From Gordonia rhizosphera NBRC 16068 (GTDB lineage: Bacteria; Actinomycetota; Actinomycetes; Mycobacteriales; Mycobacteriaceae): DNA of 62,098 bases. Position 1 is the first letter of the stretch, and each line of letters opens with the position of its first letter. Shown here piece after piece: positions 1 through 8,051 of the stretch. The notes beneath the pieces were generated by a model, which worked only from the letters and a program-made list of their open reading frames with translations, did not search any database and was not told where the DNA came from. Location of the stretch: the NCBI RefSeq assembly GCF_000298195.1, contig NZ_BAHC01000126.1:1-62098 (forward strand). The letters run 5' to 3'. The translations under genes and the position numbers were made by a program.

Positions 1-18
1 CCACGCTCGCCGCACTCC

Positions 19-253
19 GACTGAAATCGGCCCCCTGAGGGTTCGCCGAGGGGTTATCCCCTCGGACGCGTGCCACGGGGCCGGTTTCAGTCCGCACCCG
101 GTCGGCGGGGCCGATCCAGTCGGAGTCCGACCCCACCGCCGCTCCCTCGTCGTTGGATGTCACTGGCCCCACCCGACTGCTGAAAGTGACCCCGTGACGG
201 CCGTCCGAGGGGATATCCCCTCGGACGCGTGCCACGGGGCCGGTTCCAGCAGG
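19..253. repeat. Duplicated palindromic element
   Basis: Two copies of an imperfect palindrome about 75 nt long lie at 19-92 and about 177-253, and share a near-identical stretch (51-90 and 210-249). The core of copy 2 (203-226) is a perfect 24-bp palindrome with arms gtccgagggg and cccctcggac around atat. Copy 1 has the core ccgagggg-ttat-cccctcgg (46-65). In copy 1 the core sits inside outer arms gactgaaatcggcccc (19-34) and ggggccggtttcagtc (77-92) with one mismatch; the outer arms of copy 2 are more degenerate. No coding sequence is convincing in 1-292. The element could be a REP-like repeat or a terminator for the minus-strand gene that ends at 293. Confidence 0.8.
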
Positions 254-292
254 GCGGGTCGGCGTCGTCCGGGTCAGGGCCGATCGGTGTCG

Positions 293-952
293 TCAGAGTT
301 CGACGGCCGATTCCTTGTCGAGCACCACGAACTCGGTCGCCGCGGCCTTCATCTCGGTCAGCCGCCCGTAGTGGATGCCAGTACCCGCGTCGGACAGGAT
401 CGCCTGGTGGATCGGCACGGCGACACGGGGCGCCATCGCGCGCAGATAGTCGACCGATTCGCTGAGCTTCATCCACGGCGCCGCCGACGGCAGCGCGAGG
501 ACGTCGACCTTCTCGAACGGGATGTAGAAGGAGTCGCCGGGATGCATGAAGCGGCCGGTCCCCGACGATGAGTCCAGGACGTAGGCGACATTGTCGATCA
601 CCGGGATCTCCGGATGGATCACCGCGTGCCGTCCCCCGGTGAACCGCGCGGTGATCTCCCCGATCTGCACTCGCGAACCCGGCTGCGCGGCGGTCCACGG
701 TCCGGCGACGTCGTCGCCGTTGAGTTGGGCAGTGGTCTGCGGGTCCGCGTACCGGATCGCATCGGGGTTCGCCGCGACGAGGTCGGGCAGCCGGGCGACG
801 TCACAGTGGTCGGGATGCTGATGCGTGATCAGGATGGCGTCGAGCCCGGTCAGACCCTCGAAGCCGTGGGAGAAGTTGCCGGGATCGAAGAGGATCCGGG
901 CGCCGTCGATCTCCACCAGGACGCACGAGTGACCGAAGTGAGTGATCTGCAT
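293..952 (-). CDS. MBL-fold metal-dependent hydrolase (UlaG-like)
   Basis: This 219-residue protein starts MQITHFGHSC and carries the metallo-beta-lactamase signature HQHPDH near residue 44, preceded by the FDPG strand typical of UlaG-like, beta-lactamase superfamily 3 hydrolases. A downstream His (GRHAVIHPE) and Asp (HPGDS) can complete a two-metal site. The whole chain is one catalytic domain with no signal peptide, so it should be cytosolic. The substrate cannot be told from sequence; relatives hydrolyse lactones, phosphodiesters or are uncharacterised. It is the first gene after a palindromic repeat and is not tightly coupled to the next minus-strand gene, which ends 31 nt upstream of its start. 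Confidence 0.85.
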   Translation of the reverse strand: MQITHFGHSCVLVEIDGARILFDPGNFSHGFEGLTGLDAILITHQHPDHCDVARLPDLVAANPDAIRYADPQTTAQLNGDDVAGPWTAAQPGSRVQIGEITARFTGGRHAVIHPEIPVIDNVAYVLDSSSGTGRFMHPGDSFYIPFEKVDVLALPSAAPWMKLSESVDYLRAMAPRVAVPIHQAILSDAGTGIHYGRLTEMKAAATEFVVLDKESAVEL

Positions 953-983
953 GCATCCACTCTGCTACCGCGGCGCGCCCGCG

Positions 984-1436
984 TCACGTAACCGACGGGA
1001 AGAATCCCCACCCGCACGCGGCGAACACTGCACGCACCGTGCCGTAGCCCAGCCATACAGCGATCACACCCAATGCGAACCTGCCGGTCAGGGCGGTCCG
1101 CAACCGATCCAGGGCCGGTCGGCCGGCGATCAGAGTCCAGATCGCCAGACCCGTGGCCACGACGGCGATCGCCGCGAACACCGGCCCGAACGCGTTGAAC
1201 CCGAACGACGACGCGATGTCGCCGTGTCCGAGCGCGACCCAGCTGCGGGTCAGGCCGCAGCCCGGGCAGGGCAGCCCGGTGACATGTCGGAACGGGCACA
1301 GCACCGGACCGTCGCTCAGCGCCGCGGGACTCACGGCGGTGGCGACGCCGACCGCAGCCAAGCCGGCGACCACGACCGCCGCTGCGGTGCCGCGGGCACC
1401 CATGTCCCGGCGGTCGGTCTGCTCTGCAACGGTCAC
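984..1436 (-). CDS. DUF2752 family membrane protein
   Basis: A small membrane protein with three to four hydrophobic segments. The DUF2752 hallmark LCPFRHVTGLPCPGCGLTRS links two transmembrane segments and holds three cysteines in a CPF..PCPGCG arrangement. I chose the GTG at 1436 (VTVAEQTDRR); an ATG at 1403 or an in-frame ATG at 1481 are alternatives. The function of DUF2752 is not established. The gene is divergent from the acyl-CoA dehydrogenase pair, and the paired operator at 1493-1531 lies between them, so it may share that regulation. Confidence 0.75.
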   Translation of the reverse strand: MTVAEQTDRRDMGARGTAAAVVVAGLAAVGVATAVSPAALSDGPVLCPFRHVTGLPCPGCGLTRSWVALGHGDIASSFGFNAFGPVFAAIAVVATGLAIWTLIAGRPALDRLRTALTGRFALGVIAVWLGYGTVRAVFAACGWGFFPSVT

Positions 1437-1492
1437 CCGACCAGGGTAGATCGCGATCTGGCGACGGTTGTGCATATGCACGTGACAAGGTT

Positions 1493-1531
1493 CTTACCGA
1501 GTAGTAAGGTTTGGACTTACCAACGAGTAAG
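1493..1531. promoter_or_regulatory. Paired TetR-type operator upstream of the acyl-CoA dehydrogenases
   Basis: Two 16-bp sites, CTTACcgagtaGTAAG (1493-1508) and CTTACcaacgaGTAAG (1516-1531), have identical inverted half-sites around a 6-bp centre. Their centres are 23 bp apart, about two helical turns, so dimers could bind on one face. Arrays of this form are typical of TetR-family repressors of fatty-acid or lipid genes. They lie 70-108 bp before the ATG at 1601, and the upstream gene is divergent. No matching regulator gene is adjacent in the window. Confidence 0.7.
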
Positions 1532-1600
1532 ATCGGTCGCCGATCGAACCGTGACCGAGCCATCCGTCCGAGGCATCCGCCCGAGAAACAGCTGGTGATC

Positions 1601-2971
1601 ATGACTACACACACCGAACCGCGCGACACCTCCGCCGTCGGTAAGACCTCGCATCCCCGCAACTTCATCGGCACCGCCATGCGCGTGCTGACCACGGTGA
1701 CCGGCTCCGAGTTCGCCGAGAAGTACAAGCTTCGCGAGCCGCTCAACCGGATCGCCTACCAGGGCACCAAGACCGGCTTCCAGACCCTCGGCGCGGCCAA
1801 CCGCGCGTTCCGCAAAGCCCAGGGCGGCTCGGGTCAGGCGAAGCGTCTGACCACCGCACCCAAGGACTACTTCAACCTCGCCCCCGACGACGAGCAGCAG
1901 ATGATCACCGACACGGTGAAGGAGTTCGCCGTCGAGATCCTGCGCCCGGCGGCCCACGAGGCCGACCACAACGCCGCGGCACCGAAGGAGATCCGGGAGC
2001 GGTCCGCCGAACTCGGCATCACGATGATCAACGTGCCCGAGGAGTTCGACGGCGCCGCGTCCGAGCGCGGCGTCGTCACCAACGCGCTGGTCGCCGAGGC
2101 GATGGCCTACGGCGACATGGGTCTCGCGCTGCCGCTGCTGGCGCCCAGCGGCGTCGCCACCACGCTGACCAACTACGGCACCGACGAACAGCAGCGCACC
2201 TACCTGCCCGATTTCGCCGGCGAGGACGTCCCGCAGTCGGCGGTGGTGATCGCCGAGCCGAAGCCGCTGTTCGACGCATTCGATCTGGCCACCAGGGCTA
2301 CCCGGGTGCCCAGCGGCTACCGCCTCAACGGTGTGAAATCCTTCGTGCCCGCCGCGGGTTCGGCCGAGCTGTTCATCGTCGGCGCCCAGCTCGACGGACA
2401 CCCCGCACTGTTCATCGTCGAGTCCGACACCAAGGGCCTCATCGTCGAGGCCGATCCCGGCATGGGAGTGCGCGCGGCCGGTATGGGCCGTCTGCTGCTG
2501 CACGATGTCGCGGTGCCCGCCTCCGCGCTGCTCGGCGGCGCCGAGGACGACGCGGCGTTGGCGGCCTACCGCGACGTCGTGCGCCTGTCTCGGCTGGGCT
2601 GGTCGGCGCTGGCCGCCGGAACCGGCCGGGCGGTGCTCGACTATGTGGTCCCCTACGTCAACGAACGCGAGGCGTTCGGCGAGCCGATCTCGAACCGGCA
2701 GGCGGTCGCGTTCATGGTCGCGGGCATCGCCACCGAACTCGACTCGATCCGCCTGGTGACCCTGCGGGGTGCGGCGCGGGCGGAGCAGGGTCTGTCGTTC
2801 GCCCGCGAGGCGGCGCTGGCCCGCAAGCTGACCATCGACAAGGGCCTGCAGATCGGCCTCGACGGTGTGCAACTGCTCGGTGGCCACGGATTCACCAAGG
2901 AACATCCGGTGGAGCGGTGGTATCGCGACCTGCGCGGCGCCGGCATCGGCGAAGGCATCGTCGTCCTCTAG
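1601..2971 (+). CDS. Acyl-CoA dehydrogenase (FadE24-like)
   Basis: This 456-residue flavoprotein should catalyse alpha,beta-dehydrogenation of an acyl-CoA with FAD. An extension of about 100 residues (including PRNFIGTAMRVLTTVTGSEF) precedes the N-terminal helical domain (about 105-215). The middle beta domain and C-terminal helical domain follow, ending in GGHGFTKEHPVERWYRDLRG and EGIVVL. The ATG at 1601 is preferred over upstream in-frame codons because those would run into the operator. A second acyl-CoA dehydrogenase starts 29 nt downstream. The sizes and order of the pair recall M. tuberculosis fadE24-fadE23 (Rv3139-Rv3140); that orthology is from memory and unproven. Confidence 0.85.
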   Translation: MTTHTEPRDTSAVGKTSHPRNFIGTAMRVLTTVTGSEFAEKYKLREPLNRIAYQGTKTGFQTLGAANRAFRKAQGGSGQAKRLTTAPKDYFNLAPDDEQQMITDTVKEFAVEILRPAAHEADHNAAAPKEIRERSAELGITMINVPEEFDGAASERGVVTNALVAEAMAYGDMGLALPLLAPSGVATTLTNYGTDEQQRTYLPDFAGEDVPQSAVVIAEPKPLFDAFDLATRATRVPSGYRLNGVKSFVPAAGSAELFIVGAQLDGHPALFIVESDTKGLIVEADPGMGVRAAGMGRLLLHDVAVPASALLGGAEDDAALAAYRDVVRLSRLGWSALAAGTGRAVLDYVVPYVNEREAFGEPISNRQAVAFMVAGIATELDSIRLVTLRGAARAEQGLSFAREAALARKLTIDKGLQIGLDGVQLLGGHGFTKEHPVERWYRDLRGAGIGEGIVVL

Positions 2972-3000
2972 GGGACCGGGACTGCTGAGGAAGAACTGAC

Positions 3001-4224
3001 ATGACCATCAATCTCGAACTGCCGAAGAAACTGAACGCCACCATCGATCAGGCCCATCAGGCGGCTGCGGAGATCTTCCGGCCGATCTCGCGCAAGTACG
3101 ACCTGCGTGAGCACGACTACCCGGTCGAACTCGACACCCTGGCGAGCCTGTACGACGGGCTGTCCGAGGCCGGGCAGGCCGGCGCCGGCGCCGACGGTGG
3201 CCGCAGCCAGAAGAAGTCGAGCCGGCCACGCCCCGAGGGTGCGGTGGTCAACGGCGGCAACATGCAGTCGGTTATCAACACCATGGAGACCTCCTGGGGC
3301 GACGTCGGCCTCATGCTGACGATCCCCTACCAGGGCCTGGGCAATGCCGCGATTGCCGCGGTCGCCACCGACAAGCAGTTGCAGCGGTTCGGCAAGGTGT
3401 GGGCGGCTATGGCCATCACCGAGCCCGGCTTCGGATCGGACTCGGCGGCGGTGTCGACGACGGCGACCCGCGACGGCGACGAGTACGTCATCAACGGCGA
3501 GAAGATCTTCGTCACCGCCGGGTCGCGGGCCACCCACATCGTGGTGTGGGCGACCGTCGACAAGAGCCTCGGCCGCGCGGCGATCAAGAGCTTCGTGGTG
3601 CCGCGAGAACATCCGGGCGTCGAGGTGGTGCGACTCGAGCACAAGCTGGGTATCCGGGTGTCCGACACCGCGGTGATCCGCTTCGACAACTGCCGCATCC
3701 CCGCCGACAACCTGCTCGGCTCTCCGGAGGTGGACACCAAGAAGGGCTTCGGCGGTGTCATGCAGACCTTCGACAACACCCGGCCGATGGTCGCCGGGAT
3801 GGCCGTGGGCGTGGCGCGCGCCGCGCTCGAGGAACTACGGCGCATCCTCGACGACGCCGGCATCGAGATCGACTACGACCGCCCAGCCGCCGACCAGCAT
3901 GCCGCCGCCGCAGAATTCATCCGCATGGAGGCCGATTTCGAGGCCGCCTATCTGCACACGATGCGGGCCGCGTGGATGGCCGACAACTCGCAGCCGAACT
4001 CCACCGAGGCGTCGATGTCGAAGGCGAAGGCCGGCCGCACGGTCACCGACATCACCAATAAGGTGGTGGAACTGACCGGGACACTGGGCTACTCGGAGCG
4101 ATTGCTGGTCGAGAAGTGGGCGCGCGATTCGAAGATCCTCGACATCTTCGAGGGCACCCAGCAGATCCAGAACCTCATCATCGCACGCCGTGTGCTCGAC
4201 AAGAGCAGTGCCGAGCTGAAGTGA
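3001..4224 (+). CDS. Acyl-CoA dehydrogenase (FadE23-like)
   Basis: A 407-residue acyl-CoA dehydrogenase. It shows the FAD/substrate signature AITEPGFGSDSA near residue 140, the loop VTAGSRATH, and the C-terminal motif RDSKILDIFEGTQQIQNL. Its Glu (about residue 384) matches the usual catalytic base position. A good ribosome site (gaggaaga) lies 5-12 nt before the ATG. With the gene 29 nt upstream it probably forms a heteromeric enzyme or consecutive steps, as many mycobacterial FadE proteins work as alpha2-beta2 pairs. The pair faces a universal stress protein gene convergently only 9 nt away. The substrate is unknown. Confidence 0.88.
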   Translation: MTINLELPKKLNATIDQAHQAAAEIFRPISRKYDLREHDYPVELDTLASLYDGLSEAGQAGAGADGGRSQKKSSRPRPEGAVVNGGNMQSVINTMETSWGDVGLMLTIPYQGLGNAAIAAVATDKQLQRFGKVWAAMAITEPGFGSDSAAVSTTATRDGDEYVINGEKIFVTAGSRATHIVVWATVDKSLGRAAIKSFVVPREHPGVEVVRLEHKLGIRVSDTAVIRFDNCRIPADNLLGSPEVDTKKGFGGVMQTFDNTRPMVAGMAVGVARAALEELRRILDDAGIEIDYDRPAADQHAAAAEFIRMEADFEAAYLHTMRAAWMADNSQPNSTEASMSKAKAGRTVTDITNKVVELTGTLGYSERLLVEKWARDSKILDIFEGTQQIQNLIIARRVLDKSSAELK

Positions 4225-4233
4225 ACCTTAGGC

Positions 4234-4773
4234 TCAGCGGGCGATGACCGCGGTGTCCGCCGGCACCAGCAGCAGCGGCGTGTGGCGTTCGCCGATGAGC
4301 CGGTGCGACACCGACTGACCCATGACGGTGTCGATGAAACTCATCAGCCCCCCGCGCGGGCTGCCGATCACCACCGCGATCGCGGAATAGGTGTCGGCGA
4401 CCAGCGAGAGCAGGTGCGCCGGGTCGCCGCGTCCGCCGTGATAGGTCCACGACGCCGCCAGACCGTCGAGCAGGGCGCGGGCCTCGGCGGCCTCGCCGGT
4501 GACCGTGGCGAGCATCTGCTCGCCCCAGTCGGGCGCGTCGGGGTCGATCGGCATGTCGTCGAGGTCGACGATGTGCACCACGTGGATGTGCGCGGTCAAC
4601 CGGTGCGCGAGGTCCACGGCGTAGCGCAACGCGACCGTGCTGGCCGGTCGCCGATCCCAGCCGACGACGAGGCAGGTCGTGGGTTCGGCACGCTGCGGTG
4701 GGCCGGGGACCATCCGGCGCAGCGGTCCCCCGGGTTGCGAGATCGGTGGTTGTCTCCTCGGCCCGTCGCTCAT
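4234..4773 (-). CDS. Universal stress protein family protein
   Basis: A 179-residue protein with one Usp domain after a basic, proline-rich tail of about 40 residues. The domain opens with CLVVGWDRRPAS and ends with VIGSPRGGLMSFIDTVMGQS and LLLVP. The nucleotide-binding consensus G-x2-G-x9-G(S/T) is recognisable but spaced irregularly (GSPRGG), so ATP binding is uncertain. The ATG at 4773 has an aaaggtg ribosome site and avoids a long overlap with crcB. It is the last gene of the minus-strand run that starts with the fluoride riboswitch, 37 nt after crcB2, and might be co-transcribed with it. Confidence 0.8.
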   Translation of the reverse strand: MSDGPRRQPPISQPGGPLRRMVPGPPQRAEPTTCLVVGWDRRPASTVALRYAVDLAHRLTAHIHVVHIVDLDDMPIDPDAPDWGEQMLATVTGEAAEARALLDGLAASWTYHGGRGDPAHLLSLVADTYSAIAVVIGSPRGGLMSFIDTVMGQSVSHRLIGERHTPLLLVPADTAVIAR

Positions 4774-4810
4774 CCCAGCACCTTTCGTCCCACTACCACT
4801 CTGCCCGTCG

Positions 4811-5179
4811 TCAGGCCGCCCACGCCACGACCAGCCCCGCCGCCGCACCGGCGACACCGCAGAGCACGGATGCGACCGCGTAGGTCAGGGCGACGACGGT
4901 TTGTCGTCCCTCGGCCAGTCGCACGGTCTCGAAACTCGCGGTGGAGAACGTCGTGTAGCCCCCGCAGAATCCGGTACCCGCGATCGTCGTCAGAGCACTC
5001 GGCGACGTATGGAACAGGACTGCGCCGGTGAGCACGCCGAGCAGGAACGATCCCGTCACGTTGATGACGAACGTCGCCCACGGGAAGGTTGTCGACCACC
5101 GACTCTTGACCGCACCGTCGACGACGAAACGTGCCACCGCACCGAGCGCGCCGGCCAGCATCATCGTCAGGACCGTCAC
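4811..5179 (-). CDS. CrcB/Fluc fluoride channel, second subunit
   Basis: At 122 residues with four hydrophobic segments, this has the standard size of a Fluc fluoride channel, a dual-topology dimer that exports F-. Conserved CrcB motifs are visible: GALGAVARF at the N terminus, PWATFVINVTGSFLLG in TM2 (pore Asn), and GFCGGYTTFSTASFE around the TM3 break with its Phe/Thr/Ser pore track. Its ATG overlaps the end of the upstream crcB by 4 nt. Paired, non-identical crcB genes usually make an antiparallel heterodimer. Confidence 0.93.
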   Translation of the reverse strand: MTVLTMMLAGALGAVARFVVDGAVKSRWSTTFPWATFVINVTGSFLLGVLTGAVLFHTSPSALTTIAGTGFCGGYTTFSTASFETVRLAEGRQTVVALTYAVASVLCGVAGAAAGLVVAWAA

Positions 5180-5679
5180 GCGACCTCACCCACCCGCCGC
5201 AACGCCCGGCCGGCCACGGCGATCCCCAACCATGCGGCGATCAGGCCGCCGACGACGGTCACCAGTGCGTACGCGATCCCGAGCCCGATCGCGTCGGCGC
5301 GACCGAGGAGTGACACCTCGAGTGCGAAGGTGCTGTAGGTGGTGAAGGCCCCGCACATGCCGGTGCCGGCCAGCAGGCGTATCCGCTGGCGCCAGCCGTC
5401 GTCGGTACCAGAGAGCGCGAGGGATTCCAGGAGCGCGCCGAGGAGGAACGCGCCGGTCAGGTTGACTGCGAAGGTCGCCCACGGCCAGGTGCCGTCGGGG
5501 GTCGGCCAGAGCTCCTCCAGCCCGTATCGCAGCCCGGTACCGACCATGCCACCGACGAAGACCCATACCAGCGCCATCGGCCGCAGATGCAGCGGGAGAG
5601 GCGGGGTGTCCGGATCGAGTGGCAGCTCGGCATGTTCGTCATCCGGAGACAACCGTTCAGAGAATCGGTCAGCGGCCAT
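5176..5679 (-). CDS. CrcB/Fluc fluoride channel, first subunit
   Basis: This 167-residue CrcB homologue has the same hallmarks: GGMVGTGLRYGLE, PWATFAVNLTGAFLLG and GMCGAFTTYSTFALE. It carries an extra hydrophilic N-terminal tail of about 35 residues (acidic, proline-rich), longer than usual for the family. It is the first gene of the crcB pair, overlaps the second by 4 nt, and follows a fluoride riboswitch directly. The ribosome site is weak (ttgagg), which fits control at translation start. Role: exporting fluoride to protect enolase and pyrophosphatase. Confidence 0.93.
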   Translation of the reverse strand: MAADRFSERLSPDDEHAELPLDPDTPPLPLHLRPMALVWVFVGGMVGTGLRYGLEELWPTPDGTWPWATFAVNLTGAFLLGALLESLALSGTDDGWRQRIRLLAGTGMCGAFTTYSTFALEVSLLGRADAIGLGIAYALVTVVGGLIAAWLGIAVAGRALRRVGEVA

Positions 5680-5708
5680 GCCTCAATCCCATCCTGCGGT
5701 CGTAAGAG

Positions 5709-5792
5709 CCAGGAACAGGAACTATCAGCCGATGTCGGCGGTTCGGGCGACCACGTCGGTGACGCTCACCCCGGCGAGATCCATCACCGCGG
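5709..5792 (-). promoter_or_regulatory. Fluoride riboswitch (crcB motif)
   Basis: Read on the minus strand, the leader of crcB matches the crcB-motif aptamer. GGTGATGGATCTCGCC (5788-5773) fits the conserved 5' GGnGATGGnnnnCGCC. AACCGCC (5743-5737) is followed by a short stem GCCGA-CA-TCGGC, then GGCTGATAGTTCCTG (5730-5716), matching the conserved 3' GGCUGAUG-like strand. About 29 nt lie between the 5' block and AACCGCC; they include a 5-bp hairpin, GGTGA-GCG-TCACC (5770-5758). This is longer than the compact textbook aptamer. Only 36 nt separate the aptamer from the ATG at 5679, with no obvious terminator, so control is probably translational. A possible -10, TATGCT, lies at 5814-5809. Confidence 0.85.
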
Positions 5793-5925
5793 GCCTTTCT
5801 GGAGGGCCAGCATATCGTGATCGAGGTGCTCGGGGCCCCATGAGCCCGCTGTGCATCCGGTCACCTCCGGAGTCCGCCACCGCCGGATCACTCCACGGGC
5901 ACTCCCCCGCTCGCCGTCCGAGGAG

Positions 5926-6990
5926 TCAGTCGATCCGCACGCCGGTCGCAACGTCGAACAGGTGCACCCGTGCGGGATCGGGCTCCAGGCGCAGGTGATC
6001 GCCCTTGGCGGTGGTCCCCCGCGCCGGTCCGCGCACGACGACGGACCGAGGGGCGCCGTCCACCTCGGCCACACCGTGAACGTAGCTGTCGGATCCGAGC
6101 TTCTCGACCAGCGTCACCGTCACGGCGAGTCCGTCGGGTTCGTCGGTGATCTGCCAGTCCTCGGGTCGGACTCCGACCGTGACCGGGCCGCGGGCCGTCG
6201 TTCGCACCGCCATGATGTGTCCACCGATCCTGACTCCGCCCTCGGCGGCGACCCCCGGGAGGAAGGTCATCTGCGGGGAACCGATGAAGCCCGCCACGAA
6301 CTCGTTGGCGGGCCGGTCGTAGAGCGCGAGCGGGCTGTCGACCTGTTGGAGCACACCGTCGCGCATCACTGCGACGCGTGCGCCGAGCGTCATGGCCTCC
6401 ACCTGGTCATGGGTGACGTAGACCGTGGTCACACCCAACTCGGCCTGCAATGCGGCGATGTCGGTGCGCGTGCGTACTCGCATCTTCGCGTCGAGGTTGG
6501 ACAGCGGCTCGTCCATGCAGAAGACCTGAGGGGACCGCACGATCGCCCGTCCCATGGCGACACGCTGCCGTTGACCACCCGAGAGCGCCTTCGGTTTCCG
6601 GTCGAGATACGCGGTGAGATCGAGCATCTCGGCTGCGCGGGCCACCCGGTCGCGCCTCTCCGCCTTGCTCACCCCGGCCAACTTGAGGGCGAAGGCCATG
6701 TTGTCGGCGACCGTCATGTGCGGATACAGAGCGTAGTTCTGGAAGACCATAGCGATGTCACGGTCCTTGGGCGGTGTCTTGGTGACGTCGTGATCGCCGA
6801 TGAGGATGCGCCCCTCGTCGTTGCGCTCCAGACCCGCGAGCATCCGCAGGGTGGTCGACTTGCCGCAGCCGGAAGGCCCGACGAGGACCAGGAGTTCGCC
6901 GTCGGCGATCTCCAGGTCGAGGCCGGCGACCGCGGGTCGATCAGAACCGGGGTAGCTGCGGCGGACTTGTTCGAAGGTCACAGTGGCCAT
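5926..6990 (-). CDS. Sugar ABC transporter ATPase, MsiK/UgpC type
   Basis: This 354-residue ATPase has Walker A GPSGCGKST (about 37), Q-loop FQNYALYPH, signature LSGGQRQR, Walker B VFCMDEPLSNLD and the H-loop YVTHDQ. A C-terminal TOBE/OB domain (about 240-350) is typical of MsiK/MalK/UgpC ATPases that energise CUT1 sugar importers. The ATG at 6990 has a ggag ribosome site 6 nt upstream. It is the last gene of the ceb-like operon, 32 nt after the LacI gene. In Streptomyces, MsiK is encoded elsewhere and shared by several importers; here the locus carries its own. Confidence 0.92.
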   Translation of the reverse strand: MATVTFEQVRRSYPGSDRPAVAGLDLEIADGELLVLVGPSGCGKSTTLRMLAGLERNDEGRILIGDHDVTKTPPKDRDIAMVFQNYALYPHMTVADNMAFALKLAGVSKAERRDRVARAAEMLDLTAYLDRKPKALSGGQRQRVAMGRAIVRSPQVFCMDEPLSNLDAKMRVRTRTDIAALQAELGVTTVYVTHDQVEAMTLGARVAVMRDGVLQQVDSPLALYDRPANEFVAGFIGSPQMTFLPGVAAEGGVRIGGHIMAVRTTARGPVTVGVRPEDWQITDEPDGLAVTVTLVEKLGSDSYVHGVAEVDGAPRSVVVRGPARGTTAKGDHLRLEPDPARVHLFDVATGVRID

Positions 6991-7022
6991 TGGTTTCTCC
7001 AAAGGGTTTGATGCCGGCGGTT

Positions 7023-8051
7023 TCAGGCGGACGCACGGCGAACGAGGTCGGGGGCGAAGACAACTCGGCGGGGCGCTGTCGATCCGGCGTCGAGCTGACC
7101 GAGCAGCAGGGCAACGGCTTCGGCTGCCATGTCCGACAGCGGACTACGCAAGGTGGTGAGGGGCGGGTCGGTGCGTTCGGCGACGCCGAGGTCGTCGGCG
7201 CCGGTGATCGCGACGTCATCGGGAACATGACGGTCCGCCGCGGCCAGCACGCGCAGGGCGCCGACCGCCATCAGGTCGGAGGCGATCACGATTCCGTCCA
7301 GATCGGGGTGTTTGTCCAGCAACTGCCGGCAGGCAAGGGCACCACCTTCCTCGGTGAAGTCGCCGTAGGCCACCGCGTCGGTGGGTCGGCCCTCGGACTG
7401 CATCGCCTGTTTCCAACCCAACAGGCGGTCGACGCCGACGGTCATGTCCTCTGGCCCGGCGATGGTGGCGATCCTTTGACAGCCGCGATCGAGGAGGACT
7501 TGTGCGGCTTTGAGGCCACCCGAGATGTTGTCGGTGTCGACCCAGGACAGCCGGTCGGTGTTACACCAGGGTCGACCGATGAACGCGCTCGGCAGGCCCA
7601 GGGTGGCGAGGTGATCGGGCAGACTGTCCCCCCGATGGTGCGACACCACGATGGCACCGTCGACCTGCCGGTTGCGCAGAAAACGCAGCATCCGCGCTTC
7701 TTGGTCGTCACCACTTCCGGCGAGGAGTAGCACGACCTGATAGTCGTGGTCGGACAGCTCGCGGGTGACGATGTGCACCGTGCGCGCGAAGAACGGGTCG
7801 GAGAAGACACGCTCGTCGGGTTCGGGTACCACCAACGCGATCGATTGTGTCCTGCGCGTGACCAGCGATCGCGCAGCCTGATTGGGCGTGTAGCCGAGCC
7901 GGTGGACGGCCTCGTCGACGGCCTTCTGTGCGCGCGGACTGACCCGGCTGCCGCCGTTGACTGCGCGCGAAGCCGTCGCGCGGCTGACGCCGGCCAACCG
8001 GGCGACCGCGTCGAGCGTCGGTGAGGTGTCGCCGGAATCCGAGCCGGTCAT
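7023..8051 (-). CDS. LacI-family transcriptional repressor (CebR-like)
   Basis: A 342-residue regulator. The N-terminal LacI helix-turn-helix is TLDAVARLAGVSRATASRAV (about 12-31), with the hinge helix at NQAARSLVTRRTQ. A type I periplasmic-binding-protein-like effector domain (about 65-340) follows, ending PPLTTLRSPL. The ATG overlaps the stop of the GH1 gene (ATGA), so it is translated with the operon it likely represses. The two operators at 12699-12714 and 12789-12802 are close to the CebR/CelR box TGGGAGCGCTCCCA, and cellobiose-type sugars are the expected inducers. Confidence 0.9.
   Translation of the reverse strand: MTGSDSGDTSPTLDAVARLAGVSRATASRAVNGGSRVSPRAQKAVDEAVHRLGYTPNQAARSLVTRRTQSIALVVPEPDERVFSDPFFARTVHIVTRELSDHDYQVVLLLAGSGDDQEARMLRFLRNRQVDGAIVVSHHRGDSLPDHLATLGLPSAFIGRPWCNTDRLSWVDTDNISGGLKAAQVLLDRGCQRIATIAGPEDMTVGVDRLLGWKQAMQSEGRPTDAVAYGDFTEEGGALACRQLLDKHPDLDGIVIASDLMAVGALRVLAAADRHVPDDVAITGADDLGVAERTDPPLTTLRSPLSDMAAEAVALLLGQLDAGSTAPRRVVFAPDLVRRASA

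Noticed and set aside
1..253. CRISPR-like repeat array
   Set aside because: Only two copies of a palindromic element, with unequal internal structure and no spacers or cas genes.
1517..2905. A 462-residue minus-strand frame opposite the first acyl-CoA dehydrogenase
   Set aside because: Shadow frame with no domain; the plus strand has acyl-CoA dehydrogenase motifs.
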